This document shows positions 8,217 to 18,090 of a stretch of 64,000 nucleotides of DNA, in pieces; positions within the stretch are counted from its first letter, which is position 1, and each line of letters starts with the position of its first letter. The stretch is from positions 1 through 64,000 of the forward strand of contig JAIELG010000028.1 of the NCBI GenBank assembly GCA_019753155.1, given 5' to 3'. Origin of the DNA: Burkholderiales bacterium. GTDB taxonomy: Bacteria; Pseudomonadota; Gammaproteobacteria; Burkholderiales; JABEVD01. The position numbers and the translations under genes are program-made. The notes beneath the pieces were generated by a model. It ran no database searches, was not told the DNA's origin, and saw only the letters and a list, made by a program, of their open reading frames with translations.

Positions 8217-9340
8217 TTGAACCCCATCTGATAAGCCAGAATGACTACAGGGTGAAGCACCTTTACCCCCGCCCCGCGCAACGACATCGCGCATCCCACA
8301 TTGGAAGTCGCGACACAGCCTGTGCCGCTTTCAGCCACCATGTTCATTTTATCACCCAATAGCGCATTTGCCATTTCCGGCTGGGTCAGAAAATAGCTTC
8401 CGGCCGACCCGCAGCATTGATCGTTTCCCCCGAGCGGGACGACCTGAACCCCCGGGATCTTCTCCAGAAGGCGAAATGGATAGGCCTCCCCCTTCAGAAC
8501 GTTGCGCAAGGAACAGGGGACGTGGACCGCGATTTTTTCGTCGAGCGGAGAAATTTCGATAGTTTCCCAACCCTGCGCTTCCATCAGGAAGCGGTTGATG
8601 TCGACAATCCTGCCGGAAAGCTCGGCGCTGCATGCGGACGATGTTCCCACTATAGTATCCAGCCCTGCAAAGGCGAGCGCATTGCGCTCCTTCAGCTTCG
8701 AAGCCTCCTCACCGAAACGGGCATGGAGCGCACCGCAGCAGGTCTGGCTTTGCGGCACATGCACGGTATACCCGAGTCTCGTCAGAACGTGGATGGCGGC
8801 ATTCAGCGTCAACGCATCGGTGATGCGCGCGACGCAACCGAGGAAGAGGCCGACTTCCCCGATGACGGCCCCCCTTGCCGGATAGACCGGGCTATCCGGC
8901 AAGGGATGGACGATTTGCGGGAGCAGGTGGCCAAGCTTCGAGCGGATCAGCTTCGGGATTGCGTCCAATGCCCACCCGATTGTTTCCAGTCTTGCGGGAT
9001 GGGCGACCAGGCCAAGAGCAGCCTTTTCGAGGCTTCTGCGCCAGAAGCTTTTTTTTCTGGCCGATTCGATGGGCCGTCTCATGGCTCTCAAAATGGCGCC
9101 GTAGGCGACATGGTTTGGGCAAGCGCGCTCGCATGCCCGGCAATCGAGGCAAAGGTCGATATGCCAGGTGAAGCGGGCATTGAGCGGAATCTCTTCCTTC
9201 ATGACGCCGCGCATCAACGCAATCCTGCCCCGGGGAGAATCGGCTTCCGAAAGGGTCTTGCGGTATGTCGGGCAACTGGGCAGGCACAGGCCGCACGAAA
9301 CGCAACGATCCGCCTCCAAAATTGCAGTTGAACCTTGCAT
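8213..9340 (-). CDS. Fe-S oxidoreductase, GlcF-like (two 4Fe-4S clusters, two CCG domains)
   Basis: The 375-residue protein has two ferredoxin-type motifs, CVSCGLCLPSCP and CLDCRACERACP, in its first 90 residues. Two cysteine-rich CCG-type segments follow, TCCGALHARFG and QCCGSAGSY. This is the architecture of the glycolate oxidase Fe-S subunit GlcF. No glcD or glcE is adjacent; instead it is cotranscribed with coq7. Glycolate is made by RuBisCO oxygenation, so a glycolate role would suit this organism, but the separated context leaves the substrate open. In several betaproteobacteria this gene stands alone. Confidence 0.85.
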   Translation of the reverse strand: MQGSTAILEADRCVSCGLCLPSCPTYRKTLSEADSPRGRIALMRGVMKEEIPLNARFTWHIDLCLDCRACERACPNHVAYGAILRAMRRPIESARKKSFWRRSLEKAALGLVAHPARLETIGWALDAIPKLIRSKLGHLLPQIVHPLPDSPVYPARGAVIGEVGLFLGCVARITDALTLNAAIHVLTRLGYTVHVPQSQTCCGALHARFGEEASKLKERNALAFAGLDTIVGTSSACSAELSGRIVDINRFLMEAQGWETIEISPLDEKIAVHVPCSLRNVLKGEAYPFRLLEKIPGVQVVPLGGNDQCCGSAGSYFLTQPEMANALLGDKMNMVAESGTGCVATSNVGCAMSLRGAGVKVLHPVVILAYQMGFK

Positions 9341-9480
9341 GGCAATGCCTGATATCGATATCGTGCTAATATATCACCTTGAGATTCTTTGTCATCAAAC
9401 CGCCTCGGTTTTGCTTTACAATTCGACAGTATTTCGGCAAAAACTATCCTCACTGGGCATCGGAACCCCAAAAAACAGAC

Positions 9481-10308
9481 ATGGACGAGCCTTCTAAGGC
9501 AAGCTGGCTTCACAGGATAAGCGCGCTCCTGATGCGCGAACCCGAGGACAGGGAACAACTGGTCGAATTACTCCATTCCGCCTACGATCGCAATTTGCTC
9601 GATGCGGATGCGCTCGGCATGATCGAAGGAGTCATGCAGGTTTCCGAAATGCAGGTGCGCGACATCATGATTCCAAGACCGCAAATGGACGTGATCGACA
9701 TCAACGACCCTCCGGAAAAATTCATTCCATTCGTCATCGAAACCGCCCACTCCCGCTTTCCCGTCATCGACGGCGACAGGGACAACGTGATCGGAATTCT
9801 CCTCGCCAAGGATTTGCTGCGCCATTACGTGGACGGTGAATTCAACACCAGGGAAATGCTGAGGCCCGCGGTATTCATTCCTAAATCGAAGCGACTCAAC
9901 GTATTGCTCAAGGATTTCAGGAGCAACAGGAATCATATCGCTATCGTGGTCGACGAATACGGCGGCGTCGCCGGACTCGTCAGTATCGAGGACGTGCTCG
10001 AGCAGATCGTGGGGGAAATCGAGGACGAATACGATTTCGACGAAACAGAAGACAACATCATCGCGGACGCGCACGGACACTTTCGCGTCAAGGCCCTCAC
10101 GGAAATATCGGATTTCAATGAAAGCTTCGAAACGCATCTTAGCGACGAGCACTACGACACGATAGGCGGGCTGGTTTTGAGCCGGTTCGGCAGGTTGCCC
10201 AAGAGGGGAGAACACATATTCGTGGAAGGACTCAAGATACAGGTTCTTCGCGCCGACAGCAGGAGAATCCATTCGCTGCTCGTCGAAAAACTCAAACCCT
10301 CTGAATAA
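9481..10308 (+). CDS. corC: CorC/HlyC-family CBS-domain protein
   Basis: The 275-residue protein has a short helical lead, then MIEGVMQVSEMQVRDIMIPRPQM, a pair of CBS domains (about residues 65-185) and a C-terminal CorC_HlyC domain with DTIGGLVLSRFGRLP. The DEYGGVAGLVSIEDVLEQIVGEI stretch is diagnostic. CorC is linked to magnesium and cobalt efflux. The gene directly precedes lnt with a one-base overlap, the same order as ybeX-lnt in E. coli. The phoH-ybeY pair that usually lies upstream is at 21518-22889 instead. Confidence 0.92.
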   Translation: MDEPSKASWLHRISALLMREPEDREQLVELLHSAYDRNLLDADALGMIEGVMQVSEMQVRDIMIPRPQMDVIDINDPPEKFIPFVIETAHSRFPVIDGDRDNVIGILLAKDLLRHYVDGEFNTREMLRPAVFIPKSKRLNVLLKDFRSNRNHIAIVVDEYGGVAGLVSIEDVLEQIVGEIEDEYDFDETEDNIIADAHGHFRVKALTEISDFNESFETHLSDEHYDTIGGLVLSRFGRLPKRGEHIFVEGLKIQVLRADSRRIHSLLVEKLKPSE

Positions 10309-11768
10309 TGCCAAGGCTGGCTGCGGCTTTTCTGCTCGGGGCCCTCTGCGTTGCCGGATTCGCCCCTTTCCATTTTTTTCTTCTGACGATACTCTCCGTC
10401 GCAGGACTCATCCGCCTTTGGTCAGGAGAAGCGAAAGACTCGGCGTGGATAGGCTTTTCTTTCGGCATGGGGCTTTTCCTGTGCGGGGTAAGCTGGATTT
10501 ACGTGAGCCTGCACGATTTCGGAGGGATGCCGCTCTCCGTCGCAGCCGTCGCCACGGTGCTTTTCTGCGCCTTCTTGGCGCTCTATCCTGCGCTCGTGGG
10601 CTTTTTTCAGGCGCGCCTGCCGGGCTCTCCCGCAACCAAGGCCGTTCTCCTGATCCCGGCGCTCCTGGCCCTGGAGGACTGGCTGAGGGGCTGGCTCTTC
10701 ACGGGATTTCCCTGGCTCGCCCTCGGCTATTCCCAGACGGACAGCCCGCTCGCGGGATATGCGCCGATCCTGGGCGCCTACGGCCTATCCCTCATCACGG
10801 CGGTTGCAGGGGGACTCCTCTTTCTGGCCTCGAAAACAGCTTACAGGAAAAAAGCCGCCATCCTGTTCGCCATCGTCTTTCTTTGCGGCTACGGTTTGCA
10901 GAAAATCGACTGGACCCATCCCGAAGGGCCGCCCGTCACGGTCAGCTTGCTCCAGGGGAACATCCCGCAGGACAGGAAGTGGAGCAATGACGAGCTCGAG
11001 AGCACCATGGATATTTACCTGAAGCTTGCGCTTTCGAGCAAAAGCCGGCTGATCATCCTGCCGGAAACGGCGATTCCGATTTTTTACGACGAAGTCCCGC
11101 GCGAATACCTGAACATGCTCGAAGCGCATGCGAGGGAAAATCACGGGGATGTGCTGATCGGGCTGCCCGAACGCCTGACAGAAAACGAATACTACAACGG
11201 CGTTTTCAATTTCGGCCTCTCTCCCCATGAGCGCTACAGGAAATCGCACCTCGTTCCTTTCGGCGAGTTTCTTCCCGTGAAACCGGTCTTCGGCTGGCTT
11301 CTCGATTTCATGCATATCCCTATGTCGGATTTCTCCAGAGGTTCCCTTGACCAGCAGCCGATGCATGCGGCAGGCGAGCGGCTCGCCATCGATATCTGCT
11401 ACGAGGATGTCTTCGGCGAGGAAATCATCCTGCAGTTGCCGCAGGCCACCATGCTGATCAATGTCACCGACGATGCGTGGTTCGGGGATTCGATCGCCCC
11501 GCGCCAGCACCTGCAGATTTCCCGGATGCGCGCCCTCGAAACCGGAAGGATGATGCTGCGCGCCACCAACACGGGGATGACTGCCGTCGTCGACGCGCAC
11601 GGACGCCTGGTTTCCGAGCTTCCGACATTCATGCAGGGATCGCTCGATGCTTCTGTGCAGGGCTATTCAGGCGCCACCCCTTATGTGTCGTGGGGAAACC
11701 ATGCATTCCTCCTGCTCGCGGGGGCCATGCTTTTGCTCGGGTTGGCGAAATCCCGCAAGAACAAGTAG
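10308..11768 (+). CDS. lnt: Apolipoprotein N-acyltransferase
   Basis: The 486-residue protein starts with about seven membrane helices (residues 1-200), followed by a periplasmic nitrilase-fold domain. The catalytic triad is visible as Glu in LPETAIP, Lys in [12 protein letters not shown] and Cys in [12 protein letters not shown] last helix lies at the C-terminus. Lnt adds the third acyl chain to the N-terminal cysteine of lipoproteins, which here would include DolP and LptM. The ATG overlaps the corC stop by one base, so the genes are translationally coupled. Confidence 0.94.
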   Translation: MPRLAAAFLLGALCVAGFAPFHFFLLTILSVAGLIRLWSGEAKDSAWIGFSFGMGLFLCGVSWIYVSLHDFGGMPLSVAAVATVLFCAFLALYPALVGFFQARLPGSPATKAVLLIPALLALEDWLRGWLFTGFPWLALGYSQTDSPLAGYAPILGAYGLSLITAVAGGLLFLASKTAYRKKAAILFAIVFLCGYGLQKIDWTHPEGPPVTVSLLQGNIPQDRKWSNDELESTMDIYLKLALSSKSRLIILPETAIPIFYDEVPREYLNMLEAHARENHGDVLIGLPERLTENEYYNGVFNFGLSPHERYRKSHLVPFGEFLPVKPVFGWLLDFMHIPMSDFSRGSLDQQPMHAAGERLAIDICYEDVFGEEIILQLPQATMLINVTDDAWFGDSIAPRQHLQISRMRALETGRMMLRATNTGMTAVVDAHGRLVSELPTFMQGSLDASVQGYSGATPYVSWGNHAFLLLAGAMLLLGLAKSRKNK

Positions 11769-11781
11769 AATCAGCCCATTT

Positions 11782-12705
11782 ATGAACATGTTCCAGGACA
11801 TCATCTTCACCCTCCAGAAGTACTGGTCGAACCAGGGCTGCGTGTTGCTTCAGCCCTACGACATGGAAGTCGGGGCGGGCACGTCCCACACGGCGACTTT
11901 TTTGCGCTCGCTCGGACCCGAACCCTGGAAAGCGGCTTACGTGCAGCCTTCGCGCCGTCCCAAGGACGGCAGATACGGGGAGAACCCCAACCGCCTGCAG
12001 CACTATTACCAGTTCCAGGTCGTGCTCAAGCCTGCGCCCGCAGATATCCTCGAGCTTTATCTCGGTTCCCTGGAAGCGCTCGGCTTCGATCTCAGGCAGA
12101 ACGATATCCGCTTCGTCGAAGACGACTGGGAAAATCCGACCCTGGGCGCATGGGGCCTGGGATGGGAAGTGTGGCTCAACGGCATGGAAGTCACCCAGTT
12201 CACTTATTTCCAGCAGGTCGGCGGCATGGACTGCAAGCCCATCACCGGAGAAATCACTTACGGGCTGGAGCGACTCGCGATGTATCTGCAGGGTGTGGAA
12301 AACGTTTACGATCTGAAATGGACGGCAGGCATCACTTACGGGGACGTTTATCACCAGAACGAAGTCGAGCAGTCGAAATACAATTTCGAGCACAGCAACG
12401 TGGAATTTCTGCTCCATGCGTTTTCCAGCCACGAGAAACAGGCCGCCTACCTGATGGCGCAGCAACTGCCCCTGCCTGCCTACGAACAGGTGCTGAAAGC
12501 TGCGCACAGCTTCAATTTGCTGGATGCGCGCGGTGCGATTTCGGTCACCGAACGCGCGGCCTACATCGGGCGCATCCGCAACCTCGCGAAGAGCGTCGCG
12601 GCAGCCTATTTCGAAAGCCGCGCCCGCCTCGGTTTTCCCATGGCGCCGAAAGAATGGGCGGACGAAGTGCTGGCGCAAATCGAAAAGAGGAATGCAGGAG
12701 CATGA
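11782..12705 (+). CDS. glyQ: Glycyl-tRNA synthetase alpha subunit
   Basis: The 307-residue class II synthetase subunit is of normal length. It begins [20 protein letters not shown] and contains the family stretches [30 protein letters not shown] and [20 protein letters not shown]. It forms an alpha2-beta2 enzyme with GlyS. Normally glyS follows directly; here an unrelated GHKL-type gene lies between them, and its ATG overlaps the glyQ stop. Two in-frame ATGs lie six bases apart; I use the first. Confidence 0.96.
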   Translation: MNMFQDIIFTLQKYWSNQGCVLLQPYDMEVGAGTSHTATFLRSLGPEPWKAAYVQPSRRPKDGRYGENPNRLQHYYQFQVVLKPAPADILELYLGSLEALGFDLRQNDIRFVEDDWENPTLGAWGLGWEVWLNGMEVTQFTYFQQVGGMDCKPITGEITYGLERLAMYLQGVENVYDLKWTAGITYGDVYHQNEVEQSKYNFEHSNVEFLLHAFSSHEKQAAYLMAQQLPLPAYEQVLKAAHSFNLLDARGAISVTERAAYIGRIRNLAKSVAAAYFESRARLGFPMAPKEWADEVLAQIEKRNAGA

Positions 12706-13922
12706 ACAACGAAATCGTCATGACCGATGATTTTAATTGGCATTCATTTCAGGGTGTGCAAAAGAGACTGTTTCATGTCGCGATTAAGCAAGGCTATCAG
12801 GACATCAAGCTCGATTTTTCGAATGTGAAACGAGCATTTCCTAACGGTTTCGTTCCGTTAATCGTGTTGTCCGAGCAACTCAGAAAACAGGGCATCGAAA
12901 TTGAAACTGTTTTGCCCGACGATGATGCATGCAGACACAACATTATTGAATCGAATTATGCAGCGTATCTTTCTCCGCAATCCGGGCACCCATTATCCAG
13001 CAAGCCCAATGCACTCCATCAGTTTTCCGATGATTCAAGCCTAAATGACCTGATCAATAGTCAGGTGCACCAGATATTGGAACGAGCCACATATGCGGAA
13101 GGCGTACTGCAATCATTTGAATGGGCGCTTAATGAAATTGCAGGCAATGTTTTAGTCCATGCGGGCGTTGAGCACGGATGGATGCAAATAGTAGTGCATC
13201 CAGCGACGCATCATATGGCAATTGCGGTAGCAGACGGCGGTGTTGGCATACCGGAAACAATTCGCAAGGCATTTCCAGAAATCCAAAGTGATGAGGATGC
13301 CATTGCTCACGCGCTGAAAGAAGGCATCACTTCCCGCCCTGATTTTGGTCAGGGAAAAGGATTAACCGGCACCTTGCAAATCGTAAAAATAAATGCAGGC
13401 GGCAGACTATCCATTCATTCACAGAAAGGGCGAGTCGAATGGCTGAACGACCGATTGGAAATCAAGGGTGACTTCCCGCCCTTTCCTGGTACTTTTGTCG
13501 ATATCCAGTTAAATACGGCTGAGTCCATAGAAATTGAAAAAGCGCTCTGGGGAAATTTTCCGGGCCACCCATTCAATGAATCCCTCTATGGCAAGGACAC
13601 CCCTGCCGGACTGATGAGAATGGCATTGGCAAGCGAGGCAACAGGATTTGGAAATCGACTTACCGGATTGAAAATCAGGAACAAAATTGAGAACCTGCTG
13701 ATTTCTGCTCCGAACGATATACTGGAAATCGATTTTTCTGGCGTAGAACTCATCGCGTCCTCATTTGCTGATGAAGTTTTCGGCAAACTTGCATTAACGC
13801 TTGGATTTGTCGGGTTCGGATCAAAAATCAGATTGATACATATCAATAAATTTTGTCGTAGCATTATCGACGACGTAGTGCAATCACGAATTGTGCAATC
13901 GCGGGTATCCAATGGTCACTAA
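12702..13922 (+). CDS. STAS-like / GHKL ATPase / DUF4325 protein inserted between glyQ and glyS
   Basis: The 406-residue protein appears to have three parts. Residues about 15-95 resemble a STAS-like fold ([22 protein letters not shown]). Residues about 125-240 are a GHKL-type ATPase with an N-box [10 protein letters not shown] near 140, a G1 box VADGGVGIP near 177 and a lid glycine stretch GQGKGLTG near 217. Residues about 330-395 match DUF4325 ([22 protein letters not shown]). There is no kinase H-box or receiver domain. The gene is AT-richer than glyQ and glyS. It overlaps glyQ by 4 bases and glyS by 11, so it should be cotranslated with them. Function is unknown; a signalling or defence switch is possible. 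Confidence 0.8.
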   Translation: MNNEIVMTDDFNWHSFQGVQKRLFHVAIKQGYQDIKLDFSNVKRAFPNGFVPLIVLSEQLRKQGIEIETVLPDDDACRHNIIESNYAAYLSPQSGHPLSSKPNALHQFSDDSSLNDLINSQVHQILERATYAEGVLQSFEWALNEIAGNVLVHAGVEHGWMQIVVHPATHHMAIAVADGGVGIPETIRKAFPEIQSDEDAIAHALKEGITSRPDFGQGKGLTGTLQIVKINAGGRLSIHSQKGRVEWLNDRLEIKGDFPPFPGTFVDIQLNTAESIEIEKALWGNFPGHPFNESLYGKDTPAGLMRMALASEATGFGNRLTGLKIRNKIENLLISAPNDILEIDFSGVELIASSFADEVFGKLALTLGFVGFGSKIRLIHINKFCRSIIDDVVQSRIVQSRVSNGH

Positions 13923-16035
13923 TCATTCATTGCTGGTCGAGCTGTTCGTCGAGGAACTGCCGCCGAAATCGCTGAACGATCTGGGCGTCAGTTTTGCTGG
14001 GAGGCTGCATGAAAGCTTGAAAGCGCAAGGTTTGGCCCTGGAGGAAGGCGTCCGAATTTCCTTTGCTTCGCCTCGCCGACTTGCTGTGCGGATAAGCCAT
14101 GTACTCCCCAATGCTGCGGACAAACCGGTTTCGCAAAAGCTGATGCCTGTTTCGGTCGGCCTCGATGCCGAAGGCAGGGCGACGCCCGCATTGCTCAAGC
14201 GGCTCTCCGCGCTCGGCGCGGATGCTGCAGCGGTGCCGCAACTGAAACGTGCGATGGACGGCAAGTCCGAGGCGCTGTTTTTCGACAGCGTGGCAATAGG
14301 TGCGACGCTCGCCGAAGGCCTGCAAAAAGCGCTGACTGATGCCATAGCCAAGCTTCCCATCGCAAAAGTGATGACTTACCAGCTCGGAGATGGATGGAGC
14401 TCGGTGAACTTCGTTCGGCCCGCGCATGGGCTCGTCGCGCTTCATGGACCGGATATCGTGCCTGTAACCGCGCTGGGACTGGCTTCGGGGCGCGAAACCC
14501 GGGGCCACCGTTTCGAAGCGGCAAGCCCGATTCTGGAAATCCGGAATGCCGACAGCTACGAAGTGCAGATGGAAAAAGAAGGCGCGGTGATTCCGAGCTT
14601 CGATAAGCGCAGGAAAGAAATCAAAGAGCAATTGGCTAAAGCTGCGGCAGAGGTAGGCGGCGGAGCGAAGCCCGTAGAGGATGCAGCGCTTCTGGATGAA
14701 GTCACCGCGCTCGTCGAGCGCCCCAAAGTGCTCGTCGGAAAATTCGACCCCGAGTTCCTCGAAGTGCCCCAGGAATGCCTGATTCTCACCATGAAGGCGA
14801 ACCAGAAATATTTTCCGCTTCTGGATGCCTCAGGCAAACTTACCAACAAATTCCTCATCGTCTCGAACATCCGCCCCATTGATGCATCGCTTGTGATCCA
14901 GGGCAACGAGCGCGTGGTAAGGCCGCGCCTCGCGGATGCAAAATTCTTCTACGACCAGGACAGGAAGAAGCCGCTCGACTCGCGCATCACGGGCCTCTCC
15001 AGGGTCGTGTATCACAACAGACTCGGCAGCCTCGGCGATCGCATCGAGCGCGTTCAGGCGATCGCGCGCATCATAGGACATCGATTGGGCGGTGAAGAAC
15101 TTGCGCTGCAGGCCGATCAGGCAGCCCTGCTTTCCAAAGCCGACCTCCTCACCGACATGGTGGGTGAATTTCCCGAACTCCAGGGCATCATGGGGCGCTA
15201 TTATGCGCAGCACGACGGCCTTTCGGACGAAATCGCCCATGCCATAGAAGACCATTACAAGCCGCGCTTTGCGGGGGACGAATTGCCCCGCAATACCGTC
15301 GGCCTCGTCGTCGCGCTTGCCGACAAACTGGAAACGCTGGTCGGCATGTTCGGAATCGGGCAGATTCCCACGGGGGACAAGGATCCCTATGCATTGCGCC
15401 GCCATGCGCTGGGGGTCATCCGCATGCTGATGGAGAACGATCTGCAACTCAGCCTTGACACCCTTATTTCTTCGACCGCCGGCGTATTTCGGGATGTCGA
15501 GGCTTTTGAGTCTGGTCGCGCTGTCGTAGAAACGGAAGACTTCATCTCTGACAGACTGGTAGGAACTTTAAGGGATATAGGCTATTCAGCCCAGGAAGTC
15601 GATGCCGTGCTGTCCCTGCGCCCCCAGCGTCTGAGCGACATACCCAAACGCCTTGCCGCAGTGCACGCTTTCGCCGAGCTTCCCGAAGCCGAAACGCTGG
15701 CCGCGGCCAACAAGCGCGTGAGCAATATTCTCAGGAAGGCCGGAGGCGCAGTGGACGGCGAAATCGATGCTTCCCTGCTGAACGAGCCCGCCGAGCAGGC
15801 GCTGCACCAGGCATTGGGCCTGATTGCGCCGAAAGCGGATGAAGCGTTCTTTTCCGGAGAATATGCCTTGTCTTTGCAAATATTGGCGGCGCTCAGAAAT
15901 CCGGTCGATGAATTTTTCGACAACGTAATGGTGAATGCCGAAGATCCCGCATTGCGCGCAAACCGGCTGGCACTGCTTTCCCGGCTGCATTCGGCCATGA
16001 ACCGCGTCGCAGACCTGTCGAGGCTCGCATCGTGA
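13912..16035 (+). CDS. glyS: Glycyl-tRNA synthetase beta subunit
   Basis: The 707-residue subunit begins near LLVELFVEELPPKSL, the standard GlyS N-terminus, and continues through VYHNRLGSLGDRIERV and the HD-like region KADLLTDMVGEFPELQGIMGRYYA to a C-terminal anticodon-binding segment. Length is normal. Its ATG lies inside the 3' end of the preceding GHKL gene, in a different frame, so translation of glyS probably depends on ribosomes finishing that inserted gene. The stop overlaps the GTG start of gmhB. Confidence 0.96.
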   Translation: MVTNHSLLVELFVEELPPKSLNDLGVSFAGRLHESLKAQGLALEEGVRISFASPRRLAVRISHVLPNAADKPVSQKLMPVSVGLDAEGRATPALLKRLSALGADAAAVPQLKRAMDGKSEALFFDSVAIGATLAEGLQKALTDAIAKLPIAKVMTYQLGDGWSSVNFVRPAHGLVALHGPDIVPVTALGLASGRETRGHRFEAASPILEIRNADSYEVQMEKEGAVIPSFDKRRKEIKEQLAKAAAEVGGGAKPVEDAALLDEVTALVERPKVLVGKFDPEFLEVPQECLILTMKANQKYFPLLDASGKLTNKFLIVSNIRPIDASLVIQGNERVVRPRLADAKFFYDQDRKKPLDSRITGLSRVVYHNRLGSLGDRIERVQAIARIIGHRLGGEELALQADQAALLSKADLLTDMVGEFPELQGIMGRYYAQHDGLSDEIAHAIEDHYKPRFAGDELPRNTVGLVVALADKLETLVGMFGIGQIPTGDKDPYALRRHALGVIRMLMENDLQLSLDTLISSTAGVFRDVEAFESGRAVVETEDFISDRLVGTLRDIGYSAQEVDAVLSLRPQRLSDIPKRLAAVHAFAELPEAETLAAANKRVSNILRKAGGAVDGEIDASLLNEPAEQALHQALGLIAPKADEAFFSGEYALSLQILAALRNPVDEFFDNVMVNAEDPALRANRLALLSRLHSAMNRVADLSRLAS

Positions 16036-16565
16036 AGCTCGTCATACTCGACCGCGACGGCGTCATCAATTACGACTCCGACCAGTTCATCAAGAGCCCG
16101 GAAGAATGGAAACCCATTCCCGGCAGCCTGGATGCGATCGCAAGGCTTAACCATGCAGGATTCACCGTGGTGGTGGCGACGAACCAGTCCGGAATAGGAC
16201 GCGGCCTTTTCGAGATGTCCACGCTCGCCCACATACACGAAAAAACGCAGAAAATGCTCATGCTGGCGGGGGGGAGGATAGACGCATTCTTCTACTGCCC
16301 GCATACCGCCGACCTGAAATGTTCCTGTAGAAAGCCGGAGCCCGGCATGCTGCTCGAAATAGCTAGGCGTTTCGATGTCGACCTCAAGGGCGTTCCGGCG
16401 ATAGGCGATTCCTTGCGGGATCTCGTCGCGGCCGAAAAAGTGGGGGCGGTCCCCATTCTCGTCCTGACCGGGAAGGGGCAGAAAACCCTGGAAAACGGCG
16501 GCCTGCCCGAAGGCACGAAAATCTTCCCCGATCTTGCAGAAGCTGCGCGCTTTCTCGCAGGGTGA
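16032..16565 (+). CDS. gmhB: D-glycero-beta-D-manno-heptose-1,7-bisphosphate 7-phosphatase
   Basis: The 177-residue HAD phosphatase has motif I DRDGVIN, motif II ATNQSG, the zinc-binding cysteines and histidine in CPHTADLKCSCRKP, and motif IV GDSLRDLVAA. It removes the C7 phosphate during ADP-heptose synthesis, between the kinase and adenylyltransferase steps; the adenylyltransferase gene rfaE2 is at 1609. The GTG start overlaps the glyS stop (GTGA). Close to glyS is a common position for gmhB in betaproteobacteria. Confidence 0.93.
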   Translation: MKLVILDRDGVINYDSDQFIKSPEEWKPIPGSLDAIARLNHAGFTVVVATNQSGIGRGLFEMSTLAHIHEKTQKMLMLAGGRIDAFFYCPHTADLKCSCRKPEPGMLLEIARRFDVDLKGVPAIGDSLRDLVAAEKVGAVPILVLTGKGQKTLENGGLPEGTKIFPDLAEAARFLAG

Positions 16566-16567
16566 AC

Positions 16568-17278
16568 ATGGTTTTTTTCCGTTCCCTGATTTTCGCGCTG
16601 CTGCAGATGGTCTTCACCCCATTCTTCTCCATGATCTCCATCCTCACTTTCCCCTGGCCCCCCATGACGCGCTACAGGGTGATCTCGCAGTGGGCGCGCA
16701 TCATGATGTTTCTCGTAGAAAAAATCTGCGGCGTGCGGTACAGGCTGGAGGGTGCCGAAAACATTCCGGATGCCCCCTGCATCGTCCTTTCCAACCACCA
16801 GTCCGCATGGGAAACCATCGCTTTCCAGGTCATCCTGCCCCCCCAGGTCTGGGTGCTGAAGAAGGAATTGCTCAGGATTCCTTTTTTCGGATGGGGTCTC
16901 GCGATGACGAGTCCGATTGCGATAGACAGGGAAGAAGGGCGCGCAGCGCTCAAGCAACTGATCGAACAGGGGAAGGACAGGCTCGATGCCGGATTTTTCG
17001 TCATCGTGTTCCCGGAAGGCACCAGGATAGCGCCAGGAAAAACCGCCCCTTTCAAGATAGGCGGGGCATGGCTCGCAACGCACACGGGCGCGCCGGTTTT
17101 GCCGATCGCCCACAATTCCGGCTACCTGTGGGGGAAAAACGCGTTTTTCAAGCGCCCCGGTGTCATCACCGTCAGCATAGGGAAACCTGTCGAGACGAAA
17201 GGGATGAAGCCCAACGCACTCAACGAAACAACCGAGACATGGATTCGATCCGAAATGGAGCGCATGGGGAAGCCATGA
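16568..17278 (+). CDS. plsC: 1-acyl-sn-glycerol-3-phosphate acyltransferase (PlsC family)
   Basis: The 236-residue protein begins with a membrane segment (FFRSLIFALLQMVF) and has acyltransferase block I as NHQSAWE, block III as VFPEGTR, and a GGAWLATHTGAPVLPIAHN segment. In block I the usual HX4D aspartate is replaced by glutamate (HQSAWE), as in a known subset of PlsC proteins. It should make phosphatidic acid at the inner membrane. I chose ATG 16568; an in-frame GTG at 16562 overlaps the gmhB stop and is an alternative start. Confidence 0.87.
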   Translation: MVFFRSLIFALLQMVFTPFFSMISILTFPWPPMTRYRVISQWARIMMFLVEKICGVRYRLEGAENIPDAPCIVLSNHQSAWETIAFQVILPPQVWVLKKELLRIPFFGWGLAMTSPIAIDREEGRAALKQLIEQGKDRLDAGFFVIVFPEGTRIAPGKTAPFKIGGAWLATHTGAPVLPIAHNSGYLWGKNAFFKRPGVITVSIGKPVETKGMKPNALNETTETWIRSEMERMGKP

Positions 17279-17967
17279 AGCATACGGTCAGGCTCTTGGG
17301 GCAGGAGACGAGCTATACCCTGAAACGCAGCAGCCGGCGCACGGTCGGGCTGAGGATAGACACGCAGGGATTGACGGTCAGCACCCCGCTCAGAATGCCG
17401 GAAAAAACCATCGAAAACATCCTGCATGAAAAATCCGCGTGGATATTGAAAAAACTGGAAGAATTAAGGTCGAAACCTGCGCCCTTGCAAAACTGGGGCG
17501 AAGGAGAAGCCGTTCCATTTCTGGGCAAGAATTACATCCTGCGCATTTCCATGGCGGACAGAACCCGGATCGGAACGGGGGAAGGATTTCTCGAAGTTGC
17601 GCTTCCCGACCCGGAGCCTTCGAAGATAGGGGCCGCAGTCGAGTCATGGTACAAAAGGCGGGCGCGCGCCCACTTTGCGGAAAGGATCGCTCATTATTGC
17701 CCCATGCTCGAAGTAAAATTGCCCCGGCTTTTCCTTTCGAGCGCGAAGACGCGCTGGGGCAGTTGCAATTCGAAAAGGGAAATCCGCCTCAACTGGCGCC
17801 TCATCCGCATATCGCCCGATCTCATCGACTATGTCGTCGCCCACGAGCTTGCGCACCTCATCGAAATGAACCATTCCGCGGCATTCTGGAACACTGTCGG
17901 AAAAATCTATCCCGAATACAGGACAGCGAGGGCAACACTTAAACGCAGCCATCATCCCATGTGTTAG
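17275..17967 (+). CDS. YgjP/SprT-like M48-type metallopeptidase (DUF45)
   Basis: The 230-residue protein has the DUF45 architecture: an N-terminal beta-rich part (SSRRTVGLRI, GLTVSTPLRMPEK), the SSAKTRWGSCNSKREIRLNWRL signature and a zinc-binding HELAHLIEMNHS (HExxH plus a downstream His), ending in KRSHHP. It is predicted to be a cytoplasmic zinc peptidase; the substrate is unknown. The ATG overlaps the plsC stop (ATGA). Confidence 0.9.
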   Translation: MKHTVRLLGQETSYTLKRSSRRTVGLRIDTQGLTVSTPLRMPEKTIENILHEKSAWILKKLEELRSKPAPLQNWGEGEAVPFLGKNYILRISMADRTRIGTGEGFLEVALPDPEPSKIGAAVESWYKRRARAHFAERIAHYCPMLEVKLPRLFLSSAKTRWGSCNSKREIRLNWRLIRISPDLIDYVVAHELAHLIEMNHSAAFWNTVGKIYPEYRTARATLKRSHHPMC

Positions 17968-17976
17968 TATGTATCC

Positions 17977-18090
17977 ATGTCCCGCAAACTGAGAACTCTT
18001 CTTGTTTTGATGCTCTGCGCGCTCGTCCTGGAAGGATGCGGGCTGAAGGGGCCGCTGTACCTGCCGACATCGCAGGATCAGAGAAAATGA
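17977..18090 (+). CDS. lptM: LPS-assembly lipoprotein LptM (YifL-like)
   Basis: This 37-residue lipoprotein translates as MSRKLRTLLVLMLCALVLEG, then CGLKGPLYLP and a short tail. The signal peptide ends in a lipobox with Cys21, and CGLKGPLYLP is the hallmark of LptM, which stabilises the LptD-LptE LPS translocon. As in other Proteobacteria it lies directly before lysA, whose ATG overlaps its stop. The reading frame is short and easily missed by automatic callers. Confidence 0.92.
   Translation: MSRKLRTLLVLMLCALVLEGCGLKGPLYLPTSQDQRK

Noticed and set aside
12150-12701. Upstream extension of the GHKL gene inside glyQ
   Set aside because: The extension is glyQ read in another frame; the conserved part starts at the ATG at 12702.
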